64,000 nucleotides of DNA from Chrysoporthe austroafricana (taxonomy: Eukaryota; Ascomycota; Sordariomycetes; Diaporthales; Cryphonectriaceae): positions 1,054,001 to 1,118,000 of the forward strand of contig JYIP02000010.1 in NCBI GenBank assembly GCA_001051155.2. The letters are read 5' to 3'. The notes beneath the pieces were generated by a model. That model had not been told where the DNA came from, searched no databases, and worked only from the letters and a program-made list of their open reading frames with translations. Positions 50,018 through 60,866 of the stretch are shown one piece after another; positions within the stretch are counted from its first letter, which is position 1; each line of letters begins with the position of its first letter. Position numbers and translations under genes: made by a program.

Positions 50018-53000
50018 AAGGATAATGCGAGCTATTAAAGCTTAATCTAGATAATTTTCCTAATAGCTTAAAGAAAAAGGAATACTAGTTTAGCGAGCAT
50101 TATTCCTATCCCTTTCAATTATTCTGAAATCAATAAGAAAGCATTTATAAGCAATATTTCTAAGTAATTAGCAAGCTTTAAATAAACCCTTTATAGTATT
50201 ATAAGTTTAACTTAACTGCAAGCTATAAGCATATAAGCTATATAATACTTATAATACGTTTTTTTTATAATTAATACCGAATAAATGCTTAAACTTTTCA
50301 AAAGCGATATAATTCGCAAAAACCTTTAACCGAAACTAAAGGTATATTAGCGAACCGTACGATTTTTTTAATAATAAAATAAAGCTCTTTTTCAATATTT
50401 GCTTTTGTATAAAGATTTAACTAAACCAGTTTTATATAATATTCCTTTATATATTAATAAAATAAGCTTTATTATATTACTTTCAGTATATTAGCAGAAA
50501 TAATAATTTTTATATAATATATATAAAAATTAAAATCTATTTCGATATAAAAATAAATTATTATTATTATTATATTAATTGGATAAATATAATATTTGCT
50601 AAAATATATTAAGAAAACTTTAAAAAGGGATTTCGTAAAGCTTTCTAAATAATATTAAATAAGTTCTAGCTATATTAACGAGCTTTAAATATTAATTATT
50701 AAAGCGAGAATAACCTGAAAATAATAGTTATTAAAGCTTGCTATAAAGTTCTAAAGCTTGAAATAGCATTTTTCAAGTTAGCTTATAAGAGCAAAAAGCT
50801 TTTTGCTAACTTTCGTTTAGCTATTAAAATATACTTTAATCGTATATTAATACTAAATATTTTTGCTTAGAATAATATAAAGCAATATTATTTTAATTAT
50901 CGCTATAGCAGCAATCGATAAGGTTATAAAAGCTTTTGCGAATAAAAGAGCATATATTAATATATTTGCTAATAAATAAAAAAGTGCTTTATTTATAACT
51001 ATAAAAGTTGCTAATTTACGAAATATTTTATAAAAGAACGTTAATATGCTTATATGCAATATATAGCCCAATATTATTTTATTAACGCTCTAGCAAGCAG
51101 CTTTAATACTTTCTTAGCAAGCTACGAAAGTTATAAGCTAAATAATAACGAAAAAAGCAATACTCTCTATTTTAAAAGAAAAGCAAATAATAAAAATAAT
51201 AATGCTGCTATCGCTTAATACTTAATTAATTAAGCTTTTATTTATTAGCTAACGGGTAACGATATTTTTAATAAGATTTCAGAAGCTTTAGCTAATTAAT
51301 TTATAATTGAAAACCAATATTTTCGTATTCGTTTTCAAAATATTCTGCTTAATATAAATGCAGCAATAATATTAATAATAAAGAAAAATTAATATTTCGC
51401 TTTAAAATGCAAAAACTTATTATTCCAGATTAATATTTTTAAAGCTAGCTATATTAAAGTTAAATTTAGCAAAAGAACAATTATATTTTTTATCGGCTTT
51501 ATTAATTTTATAACCCCTATCGGCGCAATTATATTTTATATATTCGAAATACTAATTCCTTTCTTTCTATACTTAGCAAATATAAATTATTTGAATATTT
51601 ATTTCAATAATATTTCAGATAAGCTTATTTATAGCAATATAATAATATTAATAATATGCAAATAAAGCTATCCGTAATTCTTTTTTAGCAAAGCTGAAAG
51701 AATAAGCGTCTTTTTAAGCAAAATAAAATTATAATATTTTTATCGCTATTTTAAATATTTTATTGCTAATTACTTATATTACTTTTTTGAAAAGATAAAG
51801 CATAATAATACTAATCGAGCTATTCTGGATTCGATTATAAAATTTTGCTATTACTGCTAATTAAATAGCTTAGTATTAAAATAATTTAAGTTTACTCTTA
51901 AAAACGATTGCGAGTTTAATTACGAGATTTTATAAATATAATATATTTTAATAAGCGCTTAGTTTTTTATATAATTAATATATTTATAGCTTTTTAAGGT
52001 GCCCGTTTCCTCTTTTCGATTTTAGCAAAAAATATTTAAGAAGCCTTTCAAACACTCTGGATTAATACGTATTAAAAACTGCTAAACCGAATTATATATA
52101 ATACTAATATTAATTTTGCTTTAACAAAGTTTCGTAAAAAAGCGAAAATTATAAGTATTATATGCAAATAAGTCCTTATCGAAATATACTGGTCGATTAG
52201 CAAAATCGAGCAATATTATGCGCCTTTTTATTATATTTTTGAGATCCTATATGCGGAATTGGCTAATTAAAGCTCGGTTAATGCAATTTTATAAATAGCT
52301 ATTAAGGCTGTAAACGATATAGCTAGTCCTAATAGACTAGTTTTAACGTTGCTCGTTTTTAGAGCTTATTTTCGAATATCTTTCGATTCTTTCTTATTTC
52401 TTACGACTATAAAATACGTTAAAGCTATTCGAAAAGCAATAGCAGCTTTTCGGAAAATAATAGCAAAGTGCCGAGTTAATAATGCGTTAAATATATAAAA
52501 CGGACTATTTATTAAAACTGTTCTGGTATTGCTATTATAAAGCGAAATTCGGATATAGAAAGAGAAAGAAGCATAGCAAAGCCTGTATAGAATTTTGGCT
52601 ATTAATAGTTATAATATAACTATCGATATAGCTAACGGACTTATAGTTTTCAAATCGATAATTATATAGCTATATTATAAGGATTAGCAAGAGGATAAAG
52701 AGAGTATAAAACTTAGCTTAAAGATAATAAAGACGGAAATTGCATTATAATTCGTTTATTATTTAATAAGCAATATACCGCTATATATTAAATTCTTTAA
52801 TTACGAAAGAGAGAATATTTTATCGGCTTGAGAAATAAGCTAAAAAATGCTTTACTTGCTATTATAATTAATACTATAGCAGCAAAAGCCTTTCTAACAA
52901 ATAAAGAACGCATAATATATAAATTGGCTATTAAGCTATATATTAATAAAGTTATTACGACCCTAGGCTTGCCGTTCGAAAAGTTAGATCCGAAAGAAAT

Positions 53001-54549
53001 TAATAATTTAATTAGCCGTAATATTTTCAATTTCGAACGCTATAATAAAGCCGAATATAATAGAAAGCGCTTATTTCGTTTGCGAATAATTCGTAAAATT
53101 AAAGGCAAAACCGAAAAGCTTTATAAGAAGTTTTACTTAATTATCCAAAACTATAACGATAGCAGCAAAAAAGCTATTCTAACCCAGTTCCCGATAATCC
53201 AATATATAAGCTAGCGCTTAATTCTAGCTATTATGCTAGCATTAATACAGAATAATATAATGCAAATAGAGGTACGAGATATTATATAAGCATACTTTTA
53301 ATCTTAAATTAACTTTTTCAAAATTATTCTAGCCAAATTGCTAGCAGAATTAGAAAGAAAATATTTTAAAAATATAATTATACGGGTTATTAAGCCCTTT
53401 TATAATATTATTAAAATAAATATCTATTAATTCGTAACGTATTAAGCTTATTATTAAACGGAACTTAAAATAGCTTTTTCAATATATAACCCGTATTTGC
53501 TAATTATAAATAATAACCTATTTGCTTTAATAAATATGCAAACAGATAATACTTTAATACTAATAATTTCTTAATTTTCAGCCAAAAAAGAAAAGAAGTT
53601 CTAGAAAGTATAATTGCGCATAAAGCCAAAAATAAGGCTTGCTGAAAATGCGCTTATCGATTTTAATAAAGCTAAGCTAGCGCTTGAAAAGGATAATATC
53701 TGGATAAAGCAAAAGCGATAAAGCTTAAAGCTTTGCGAGATCGATAGAAAAGCATAAGACTATATATAATAATATTTCGAGCAATATGCTAGAAATGCAT
53801 ATATTGCATTAATTTATTAGCTTAAAGCTATATTTAATCTTTTTATTGTTATACAAGCTTATTAGCTTAACGATAACGATTATAAGCAGCTAAATAAACG
53901 CTTAGCATAATAGATTAGCAATCTGGAATATAGCTTACAATATATCCCTATCGACCTTTCTAAAGCAAAACTAATAACCTTTACAAATAGCTCGTTTGCT
54001 AATAATCGAAACTTAAATTCCTAACTAAGCTTTTTAATTACTCTTATTAACGAAAAAGTTTCTGAAATAGCATTTACGATTTATAATAACTTAATCTATT
54101 AAAGCTTAACGAAATGCAAGCGGGTTATACGAAACGTTTTGGCTTCTGAAATATATAGAATAATAAACGGAATCGATATCGGCATAGCTCTTATTATAAC
54201 CTTAAAGATAATTACGAAATAGCTATCGCTCTTTATAATTCCCGTAATCGTATATACGGATTCGTATTCATTATACGAATGCTTTATCAAGTTTAGAACG
54301 ATTAAAGAGAAATGCTTTATAATTAATATAATAGCGTTTAAGCAATCGTACGAGCAGTATAAGATTGCTGAAATATAATAAATCAATAATAACGATAACC
54401 CAGCTAATACCCTTATCAAAGCAATATTAAACAGAGCATTAGAATGCCTTATCGATAGCAACTAGCTTACAGTTTGTATAGAGGGATTTGTGAATAGGCC
54501 GTAAAAGGGAAAAAGAGAGGGCATTATAAGAAAAGAAAAAGACTGCCAG
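50018..54549 (+). pseudogene. copia pol remnant: integrase, RT, RNase H
   Basis: The plus-strand reading gives integrase text near 52170-52480 (SKIEQYYAPFYYIFEI, then IAIKAVNDIASPNRLVLTLL). The RT N-terminal domain is in the open piece 52828-53214 (LAIKLYINKVITTLGLPFEK, then RIIRKIKGKTEKLYKKFYLI). The RT active site near 53530-53560 reads MQTDN, so the second Asp is lost. RNase H near 54120-54480 reads ASEIYRIINGIDIGIALI, then VIVYTDSYSLYECFIKF, and ends NPANTLIKAILNRALECLID. I recognise this arrangement from fungal copia polyproteins. The 50018-52150 part is too decayed to parse. Purine tracts at about 54505-54542 fit a polypurine tract. Confidence 0.82.
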
Positions 54550-54754
54550 TATGGGATAGCCAGTATGGGACAGCTAGAGCTATTCACTCTGGCATATAGG
54601 CACAAGCCAGGATATAGCCCGTACGCCAGGGCCAAAGCCATTTCTACGCTCTGGCTATTGCTCACGGCTTTCTTTCCCTCCTTCCTGCTAGACAGACACA
54701 ACAGACAGCAAATCGAAACCGATTCACTACGTACGTGGTTAAGCCCAGCCAACA
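54550..54754 (+). repeat. copia 3' LTR (205 bp)
   Basis: It begins TATGGGATAG (TG changed to TA) and ends CCAACA. It is collinear with 11835-12039. An 11-bp unit, CCAGTATGGGA, is directly repeated across the LTR start (54546 and 54560 areas). Confidence 0.88.
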
Positions 54755-54894
54755 AGAGCCGTGAGTTTTTCGATGAGCTGACGGTTCTGCTCGCTTACGT
54801 GATCTAGCTGAGGTGGTGCACTAGCGGAGATTTTGGCAATGACTTGATCCACACACTTATGAAGCTCGGTGCACATATGTTCGATGTCTAAATA
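54755..54894 (-). pseudogene. upstream half of the host gene split by the copia element
   Basis: The minus-strand exon follows a CTAG acceptor at 54895. It reads YLDIEHMCTELHKCVDQVIA, a short Ala/Pro segment, then QLDHVSEQNRQLIEKLTAL. The last part has heptad spacing suggesting a coiled coil. It runs without a stop into the 5-bp duplication and continues in the same frame at 11829 on the other side of the nest. The protein family is not recognised; further 5' exons are probably within 54900-55460. Confidence 0.65.
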
Positions 54895-55168
54895 CTAGAC
54901 GTGATTGGGAGCGCACAGGATGTCTGTGTGTGCTCAGAAAGTCCCAGGCCGATGGGCCGTAGACTAATTGTGCCCATCCCCGCCGTTATTACCTCCAAGA
55001 GAGGTCGAGCAGTATTGCCAAGTATCATGACAGAGATGCATTTGAGCTCAAGTAACAGAATAATCAGATTGCACCATCCACCGAGCTCAAAAAAGGGTGC
55101 TGATGACATAATCGTCGATGCTCATCATTGATCCAAATTCAATGGCAGTCTTGAATCACATCGTTCGA

Positions 55169-55459
55169 TTAGGTCTGCACAAACATAGATGCATACCTGG
55201 GTTTACCTCGTTCGGCACTGCCGTACTTTATTCCAAAGTGCAGCGTGGTTTCTTCCTCCAGACTAAGAGCAAATCGTCCTCCTTGCAACAGGAAGCGAGG
55301 CCAGCCCATAATATGAGCAGATTCATCTTTCACAACCCGTAAGTCCTCAAGTCGGAAGCAGGCAACCACTAGATGACCGGCCGGAGCCGTCCCCAGGCCA
55401 ACCACATCCGCAGCCCCTGCTTTCCTTGTGTAGCCTTGTAAACGAATTAATAGCTGCAT
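55169..55459 (-). CDS. possible 5' exon of the split gene, uncertain
   Basis: This minus-strand ORF starts with ATG and codes for about 85 residues (MQLLIRLQGYTRKAGAADVV, then ALSLEEETTLHFGIKYG) before a possible GTAAAC or GTATGC donor. Codon use looks coding-like, but no domain is recognised and splicing to the exon at 54894 is unproven. A second ORF at 55109-54888 could be intronic. Confidence 0.25.
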   Translation of the reverse strand: MQLLIRLQGYTRKAGAADVVGLGTAPAGHLVVACFRLEDLRVVKDESAHIMGWPRFLLQGGRFALSLEEETTLHFGIKYGSAERGKPRYASMFVQT

Positions 55460-55460
55460 A

Positions 55461-55760
55461 TAAGCCTAACCGCCGTCTAAAATAGAATTATCATGTAATC
55501 GAAGTGTTGATTAGCGGGTTGGCTTTGAAAAGTGGGGTCTAATGCAGTTTTTTTCTTTTTTGTTTAATAAGATTTTGATGAATTCCAGTGTTGTTAACTC
55601 AATATCTTCAAAATTAAAACCAAAGAACCATTGTTCATAATTGATATATATTATCCTGTCCTACGTTTCTGGGACTGTACATACTCTCTATAGACTGTAT
55701 TGAATTCTTTTCCCACCTGTCGAGTCTCTGAACCTGAATTCCTACTGACACAATAAACTT
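55461..55760. other. AT-rich intergenic stretch
   Basis: This lies downstream of the acyltransferase fusion gene. T- and A-rich runs could serve as 3' processing signals. I see no gene. Confidence 0.4.
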
Positions 55761-57760
55761 TTAAAAAATTTTGATCGGCAGCAAAATATCCTTCTCAGGC
55801 CGAACATAAAAAGAAGTAGGATCCATCCAAAGAGGTGTGGTCATCGCGAAGAAGCAGGGAACCCAAACATAGCCACAACTTCGCAAAGTCAAGGGCGAGA
55901 CTCCCAACCCTATGCGCTTGCTCCCTGCGCGTACAGAATCTTCGAGCATGATCCCCGCCACCTGCAAAAGGAAGAAATGCATCGCTCCACTCTCTGACCA
56001 GGGCACGCCGATGACCTTATCCGCAAGCCAGTGCAGCATCCCTGATATACTGAAGGCGATACTGATCTTGGCGTAATAACCCAGATTTCCAGCTGGAGGA
56101 ACGCCGAGCATGTCTAGCGTGTTGACGGCTAGACTGGTAAGTGTAATACGGAGTGTTTGGTGCCAAGTGATGCTAGGAAGCATGTGAGTACGCTGTGGGA
56201 CACACAGGTAACAATTAGTTGGTCGGTATTCGGGACACGAACGACTTACCCCCAGAATCTCCGGATGGACCAGGCTTCGGATATACTCCCGAACAGTGGT
56301 GGCCAGTCTGAAGGGTCGCTAATGAACAAACCCACCTGAATGATCGCCAGGATATCGTATATGAAAGACAGGTACACAGTGAGGGTCAGCCAGAATGCGG
56401 CGGTTCCGACGACCTTGGTCATCGCGATCTCTAGTAGTTCTCGTTCCGCTTGTTCCGGGCGACGTATCGCCGTTATCAGTTCCAATAGAACATAATACAC
56501 GGTCGACCGCAAGGCGCGTTGCAAGAGGAACACTGTGCGCGTTGGAGAACTTTTGGGCCATTCGATTTGGCGAATTTGGCGGGATGTTCCGATTTCTCTT
56601 GCATTCCAAAGAATGTTGAAGGCTTCAATGAACCCTGAAGCGCGGTCTTCCAGCGGATTTAGTATAAGAATATCCAGGGCTCTGAGGAGCTGAATCCACA
56701 GGCAGCAATAGACAACTGCGTTGGTAATCCTGTTTTCAGTGAAGTTCTGAACTGTTCTGTTGCTCAGAATACATAGGAGGCTAAATAGGGCAGTGAGTTG
56801 GGCGGCATTCGTGAGTCGACTGCCAGATGATATTACTGCAAAAAGCAGAGCGACTTGACTTCCCATAATCGAGCCGAGGAGATCGTGAGCCCCCACAACC
56901 CGAGGGATCACAGCGCACGCCCACGCAAACAAGATCCACGTCAAGAAACCAAATAAATAAGCTAGCCTGTTGACATTGACGAGATAACTGCGCTCGTTTT
57001 TCTTCGGGATCGGCTTATTCGGGATCGGCTTGTCCAAGAACTCGCAGAGCGTCGTCCAGCCGGACCCGACCGGTAACTCGAGAAAGTTTTCGGCAGGCGT
57101 TATCTTCCGTATGAACACCGAGTGCTTCTCGTACATCTCTCTAGATGGCACGACGGTGCTCGAGAATCGGGTGGCATAAACGTTCTCCCAATTAAGGATC
57201 ATCTTTGCACACGAGTACACACCTGGCACCCAGTAGCCAATGATGCGCATGGAAACCGAGGCAGAAGGGCCAACAATCGATACGTACGAAGCTAGCCAGT
57301 CATTGGAATCCTTGCGTGTGGTTAAGATGACCTATCCGGTGGACTTTCGGTTAGCCTGGACTTACCCATATCAGTCATGAGAGAGGGGCTCCTTCACCTT
57401 CGCGTCTGGGTAGAGGGCCAACAGATCATCGACACAAGCAGAGCCAGGCATGTCTATACAGACATCGTAGCCCTCAAATAACTTTTGCAGCTTCCTCCGC
57501 CTACTATCGACGGAGGATGTGCCCAATATTGCTGCACTCTTGCGCAGGCGCACGATCTGGCAAGCCGGTTCGAGCAGATGATGGCAGGGGCCGTATCCGA
57601 GCTCTTCGAGGGCAGCCTTGATGCTCATTGTCCCAGTGCGCGGCAGGCCGGCCTGGGAAGCTTCCTCGTTAGCTCTAGCTGTGCATTTTAGGGGAGAGTA
57701 CGCTAAAAATTTAGAGAAACATACCACAATGACCCTCAGGCCGTTATTGGGCGGTTCCAT
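55761..57760 (-). CDS. fusion protein: Sulfotransfer_4-like P-loop domain + MBOAT/wax-synthase-like acyltransferase
   Basis: Minus-strand exons 57760-57725, 57652-57398, 57331-56250 and 56172-55761 give 594 aa; all phases agree. Residues 1-214 resemble fungal Sulfotransfer_4 proteins: VIVAGLPRTGTMSIKAALEE (5' phosphosulfate-type loop, residues 10-29), YPDAK-VILTTRK across intron 2, and FIRKITPAENFLELPVGSGW followed by LCEFLDKPIP. From about residue 218 the chain enters multiple membrane segments, with LLRALDILILNPLED and NAREIGTSRQI (compare RGIGxxWQV of wax-synthase-like proteins). FWGITWHQTLR (about 456-466) and ISGMLHW with His505 are the likely acyltransferase catalytic motifs. Both domains lie in one uninterrupted exon (57331-56250), so this is not a mis-joined pair. 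The MBOAT half resembles acetyltransferases of fungal terpenoid clusters. The gene is divergent from the P450 at 58458. Whether the sulfotransferase domain is active is unknown. Confidence 0.8.
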
Positions 57761-58457
57761 TCCGGTACTTCAAGTTGTTCTCTCTTGACTCGATATATAA
57801 GGAGATGTATGTCAATGCCATGCACAGCAAAATCCAATGATCAGCGAGGTGTATTTGGACACCCTCAGATCATGGTATTATACCATTACTGGATTCTTTA
57901 AGTAGTAATGCTAACATTCACCTTGCCGCAAGGGCCAGATCTATCGTCCACTATTACCAATTTGGGGTGGCTGAGTATCACTCGCGTAACCCCCTGTCAA
58001 CCGATGCCGTGGTAATCATAAAATAGGACCCTGTCAACTGAGTCAATCCTTGGGCCAAGGCGGCTCGCTGACAGGTACACAGTGCCAACTTTAAGAAGAT
58101 TGTGCAGGCCCGTTATCTAAACTACGCGAAATCGGGGCATCCGAATACCCCTGAAATGCAGAGAGCGTAATTCGCTGCTGGGTGCAGAGCTGACCAACCC
58201 AGGTCACAGGGCAGTTAAGGGAGTCGGTGCCCAGATTTTACAATCAGGCGAGCAGGAGTCATTCGACAGACCTCAGCTCCAGTTCCCTTTGCGATAACTA
58301 TATTTATTCCATTGGCACTTACAGCTAGTTATATACGACAGCGATAGATGAGAGTTCTACACTAGACCTCTCCGTGTCTTATTCGTATATCCAGTTCTCA
58401 ATTGTTGCTCATCGAGTCTCGGTTATTTCTTTCTATTGAAGCCCGCTTAAATAGAAA
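57761..58457. promoter_or_regulatory. divergent promoter region, fusion gene / P450
   Basis: This 697-bp intergenic region serves both the fusion gene and the P450 at 58458. A TATATAAGG at about 57795-57803 is close to the fusion gene start. I see no convincing shared operator. Confidence 0.4.
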
Positions 58458-60296
58458 ATGCAAATGGAGGTGATGCGGGACGTCCTCCCGCAAACAAAGT
58501 CTGGGGTGCTTGTCATGCTGTCGCTATTTCTAGTCATGTTCTGGCTTTTGTACTGTCAAAATAGCTCGGGCAAGTACCTGCAGGAGTACCCCTGGGTCGG
58601 ACTGGACAAATCCGCCTGGTTCAGGACCCTTCGAGGCGCCACCAACAGTTTCAAGCATGCCGCGGAGATTGCACTTGAGGGATACTCAAAGGTACGTAAA
58701 GATACCTTCTCCAACTGTGAAGACCCGTTCTCGACTGCTGGCTGAAATATAAAGTGTAGTTTACGAAGTATGGAAAGCTCTGGGTCTGCGTCGACCACAT
58801 CGGCGCTCCAGAGGTCATGATATCGCCTGTGCATCTAGAAGAAGTCCTCAAGGTGGATGGAGTGGTCCTGGACACCCATACGCATATTTCAAAGCTCCTC
58901 GCTGAGAAATACAATTTTGGGGGCTACGGCGTACCGCTCACCGTGGCAGCCCACGAGGACACGTTGATCCGTGGGATCTCGGGATCTTTGAGTTCCATGA
59001 CGCCCGCCGTCTGCGAGGAGACCGAGGATGCGTTGCGGAAGAACTGGAAGATGAGCAAGGAATGGACCGAGATGAGAATCATGGAGGCATGCGCTAATAT
59101 TGTTGGTCAAATAACGAACCGAATGCTCGTTGGCTTCCCACTCTGGTGCGTAAGCCGCAGATATCTGTAAACCAAGTTCCATTGATCTAGACGTTTGGGC
59201 TAACGGACCTCGATATAGTACGCCTGGCACCATGTGTGATTTTTCTTCCCCAAGTTCTAATATGGCACAGGTAGAAACCAAGAATATCTCCAAAAGTCGA
59301 AACAGTGGTCGAGAGTAGTGCTGCAGACGGCTTGGCTAATTTATATGCTCCCAGAGTTCCTAAAGCCGTAAGTCAACACTCTTGGCAATTCTATCTGTTC
59401 AGCGCTAGATACTAACCGGTGTGGCGAGCAGAATTATTGGCCCCATTCTGGCCATACCAAACCTCATATATCACCACCGAGCCCTGAAATATGTTATCCC
59501 AGTAGCAAGACAGCGCCTCGCGGACAGGGCACGCCGAGCCCAAGACCCAGACTACTCCTGGGATGAGCCTCTGGACTACATGAAATTCCTTCTGGATGTA
59601 GGTGCTGACTCGTTCAACCATATAATGGACAACGACGCCACGACACTGGCCCGTGGCGCTATAATGGTCAACGCCGCCGCCTTCCACGCCACGGGGCTGA
59701 CGCTGGCCAACCTCATTCTTGACGTTTATTCCTCTCCGAATGGCACCGTTGAGGCTTTGCGGGAAGAGGCACTCCGAGTTAGAGAGGAGAACGGACTGGA
59801 AAGCAAGCTTGGTCTGTCGAAAATGATACGCATCGACAGTGCCATCCGGGAGAGCATGCGCCTCCACGTGCTGGGCATCAAGGCTATGCACCGCTATGTT
59901 AAGCCTAAGGAGGGCTATACCTTTAAAAATGGTGATCATGTGCCATATGGCGCGCATCTGAGCCTGCCTGTGCTAGGCCGGCATCTCGACGAGACAACGT
60001 ATCCGAATGCGACGCAGTTTGATGCCTTCCGCTTCTCGCGAGGGAGGGAAGGGCGAGCGGCTTCCGAAGCTCGGATCAAAGCTGCCGTCAATGCCACTCG
60101 TGATCACCTTGCCTGGGGGTTGGGGAAGTCGCAGTGTCCGGGGAGATTTTTTGCTGTCGACGAGCTGAAGGAGATCATGGCGCACATCCTAATCGAGTAC
60201 GAGGTGGAGCACATAGCGGAGCGACCCAAGAATATCTTCGTCAGTTCTCAGTCTCTACCACCGCTTACGGCCACCATCAAATTCAGGAGAAGTTAG
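58458..60296 (+). CDS. cytochrome P450 monooxygenase, with a probable GC-AG intron
   Basis: Exons 58458-58691, 58760-59147, 59271-59367 and 59432-60296 give 527 aa, the normal length. The N-terminal membrane anchor is SGVLVMLSLFLVMFWLLYC. Motifs are the I-helix region NAAAFHATG (about 319-328), ExxR as ESMR (380-383), and the haem loop WGLGKSQCPGRFF with Cys475 (Trp instead of the usual first Phe). Introns 1 (GTACGT) and 3 (GTAAGT, ACTAAC branch) are canonical. Intron 2 keeps the frame only with a GC donor at 59148 (T/GCGTAAG) and an ACAG acceptor at 59270, giving PLWCRNQEYLQ. It is likely ER-bound with a reductase partner elsewhere. Its layout resembles fungal P450s of diterpenoid/gibberellin-type pathways, but the substrate cannot be told. 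The gene is divergent from the sulfotransferase-acyltransferase fusion and convergent with the next P450. Confidence 0.87.
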
Positions 60297-60866
60297 AGTC
60301 TCAACCACGTATGAGTCTTGATCAAATGCGGAATACCCAGACGGCATGCCGCACAAAGGGGGCTAGAGCTAGACCTGAGGACAGATAAAACCGGGGATAG
60401 GAGTGAACGGAAGGCCTTGGTAACTACAACAACACTTATATATTGAAGCACACATCATTTCCTTTGCAGTACCTTCTTGGAAGGTTCCTTTGACGCTTTT
60501 CAGGCGAGTAGGATTTGAGCCTTTTCACACCTTCTGCTCACATCACTGCCTCTTCTTTGACCAAAATATTTGTGTTTTTGCTTTCACATCTCCTTTTATG
60601 AATAACCGTTTCCTCCTTGTTATAGTCCTTCACTGATTCAACGCAGTAGGGGGCAAGTCAATTCTTCGATTGTGAGCAGCAGCATCTATTTACATTAATT
60701 AAGTATCATCGTACATTATCACTCTGACCGAGATAGTCCTGGCACCGTTTCCTTCATGTGCTCTCGTTGGATCAAAGACAATAACCCAATATGCCGAAGT
60801 TATGTTGATGACCTTCGTGCGGAAACTGGTATTTGCAGTCTAGCTTGACAGCTATCAGCCCTGTCC
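60297..60866. other. convergent intergenic stretch between two P450 genes
   Basis: It carries the 3' ends of both P450 transcripts. Pyrimidine-rich runs occur around 60520-60620. No gene is seen. Confidence 0.5.

Larger units (their letters stand above)
11835..54754 (+). mobile_element. Ty1/copia LTR retrotransposon (outermost element of the nest)
   Basis: The element runs from the left LTR (11835-12039) to the right LTR (54550-54754), flanked by the 5-bp direct repeat AGAGC at 11830-11834 and 54755-54759. After removing the inserted gypsy elements 2 and 5 with one copy of each duplication, it is about 5.77 kb. Its own sequence is 12040-12850 (gag side), 42675-42697, and 50018-54549 (protease, integrase, RT, RNase H). 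Copia-type order is supported by integrase-like text near 52170-52480, before RT near 52860-53580 and RNase H near 54110-54490. It lies on the plus strand, while the gene it interrupts reads on the minus strand. Confidence 0.88.

Noticed and set aside
12300..54400. Numerous 60-130 codon ORFs in the AT-rich block as possible genes
   Set aside because: They are short open pieces or opposite-strand shadows of decayed retrotransposon genes; none has its own promoter or introns. The antisense coiled-coil ORF was kept because it recurs in all five copies.
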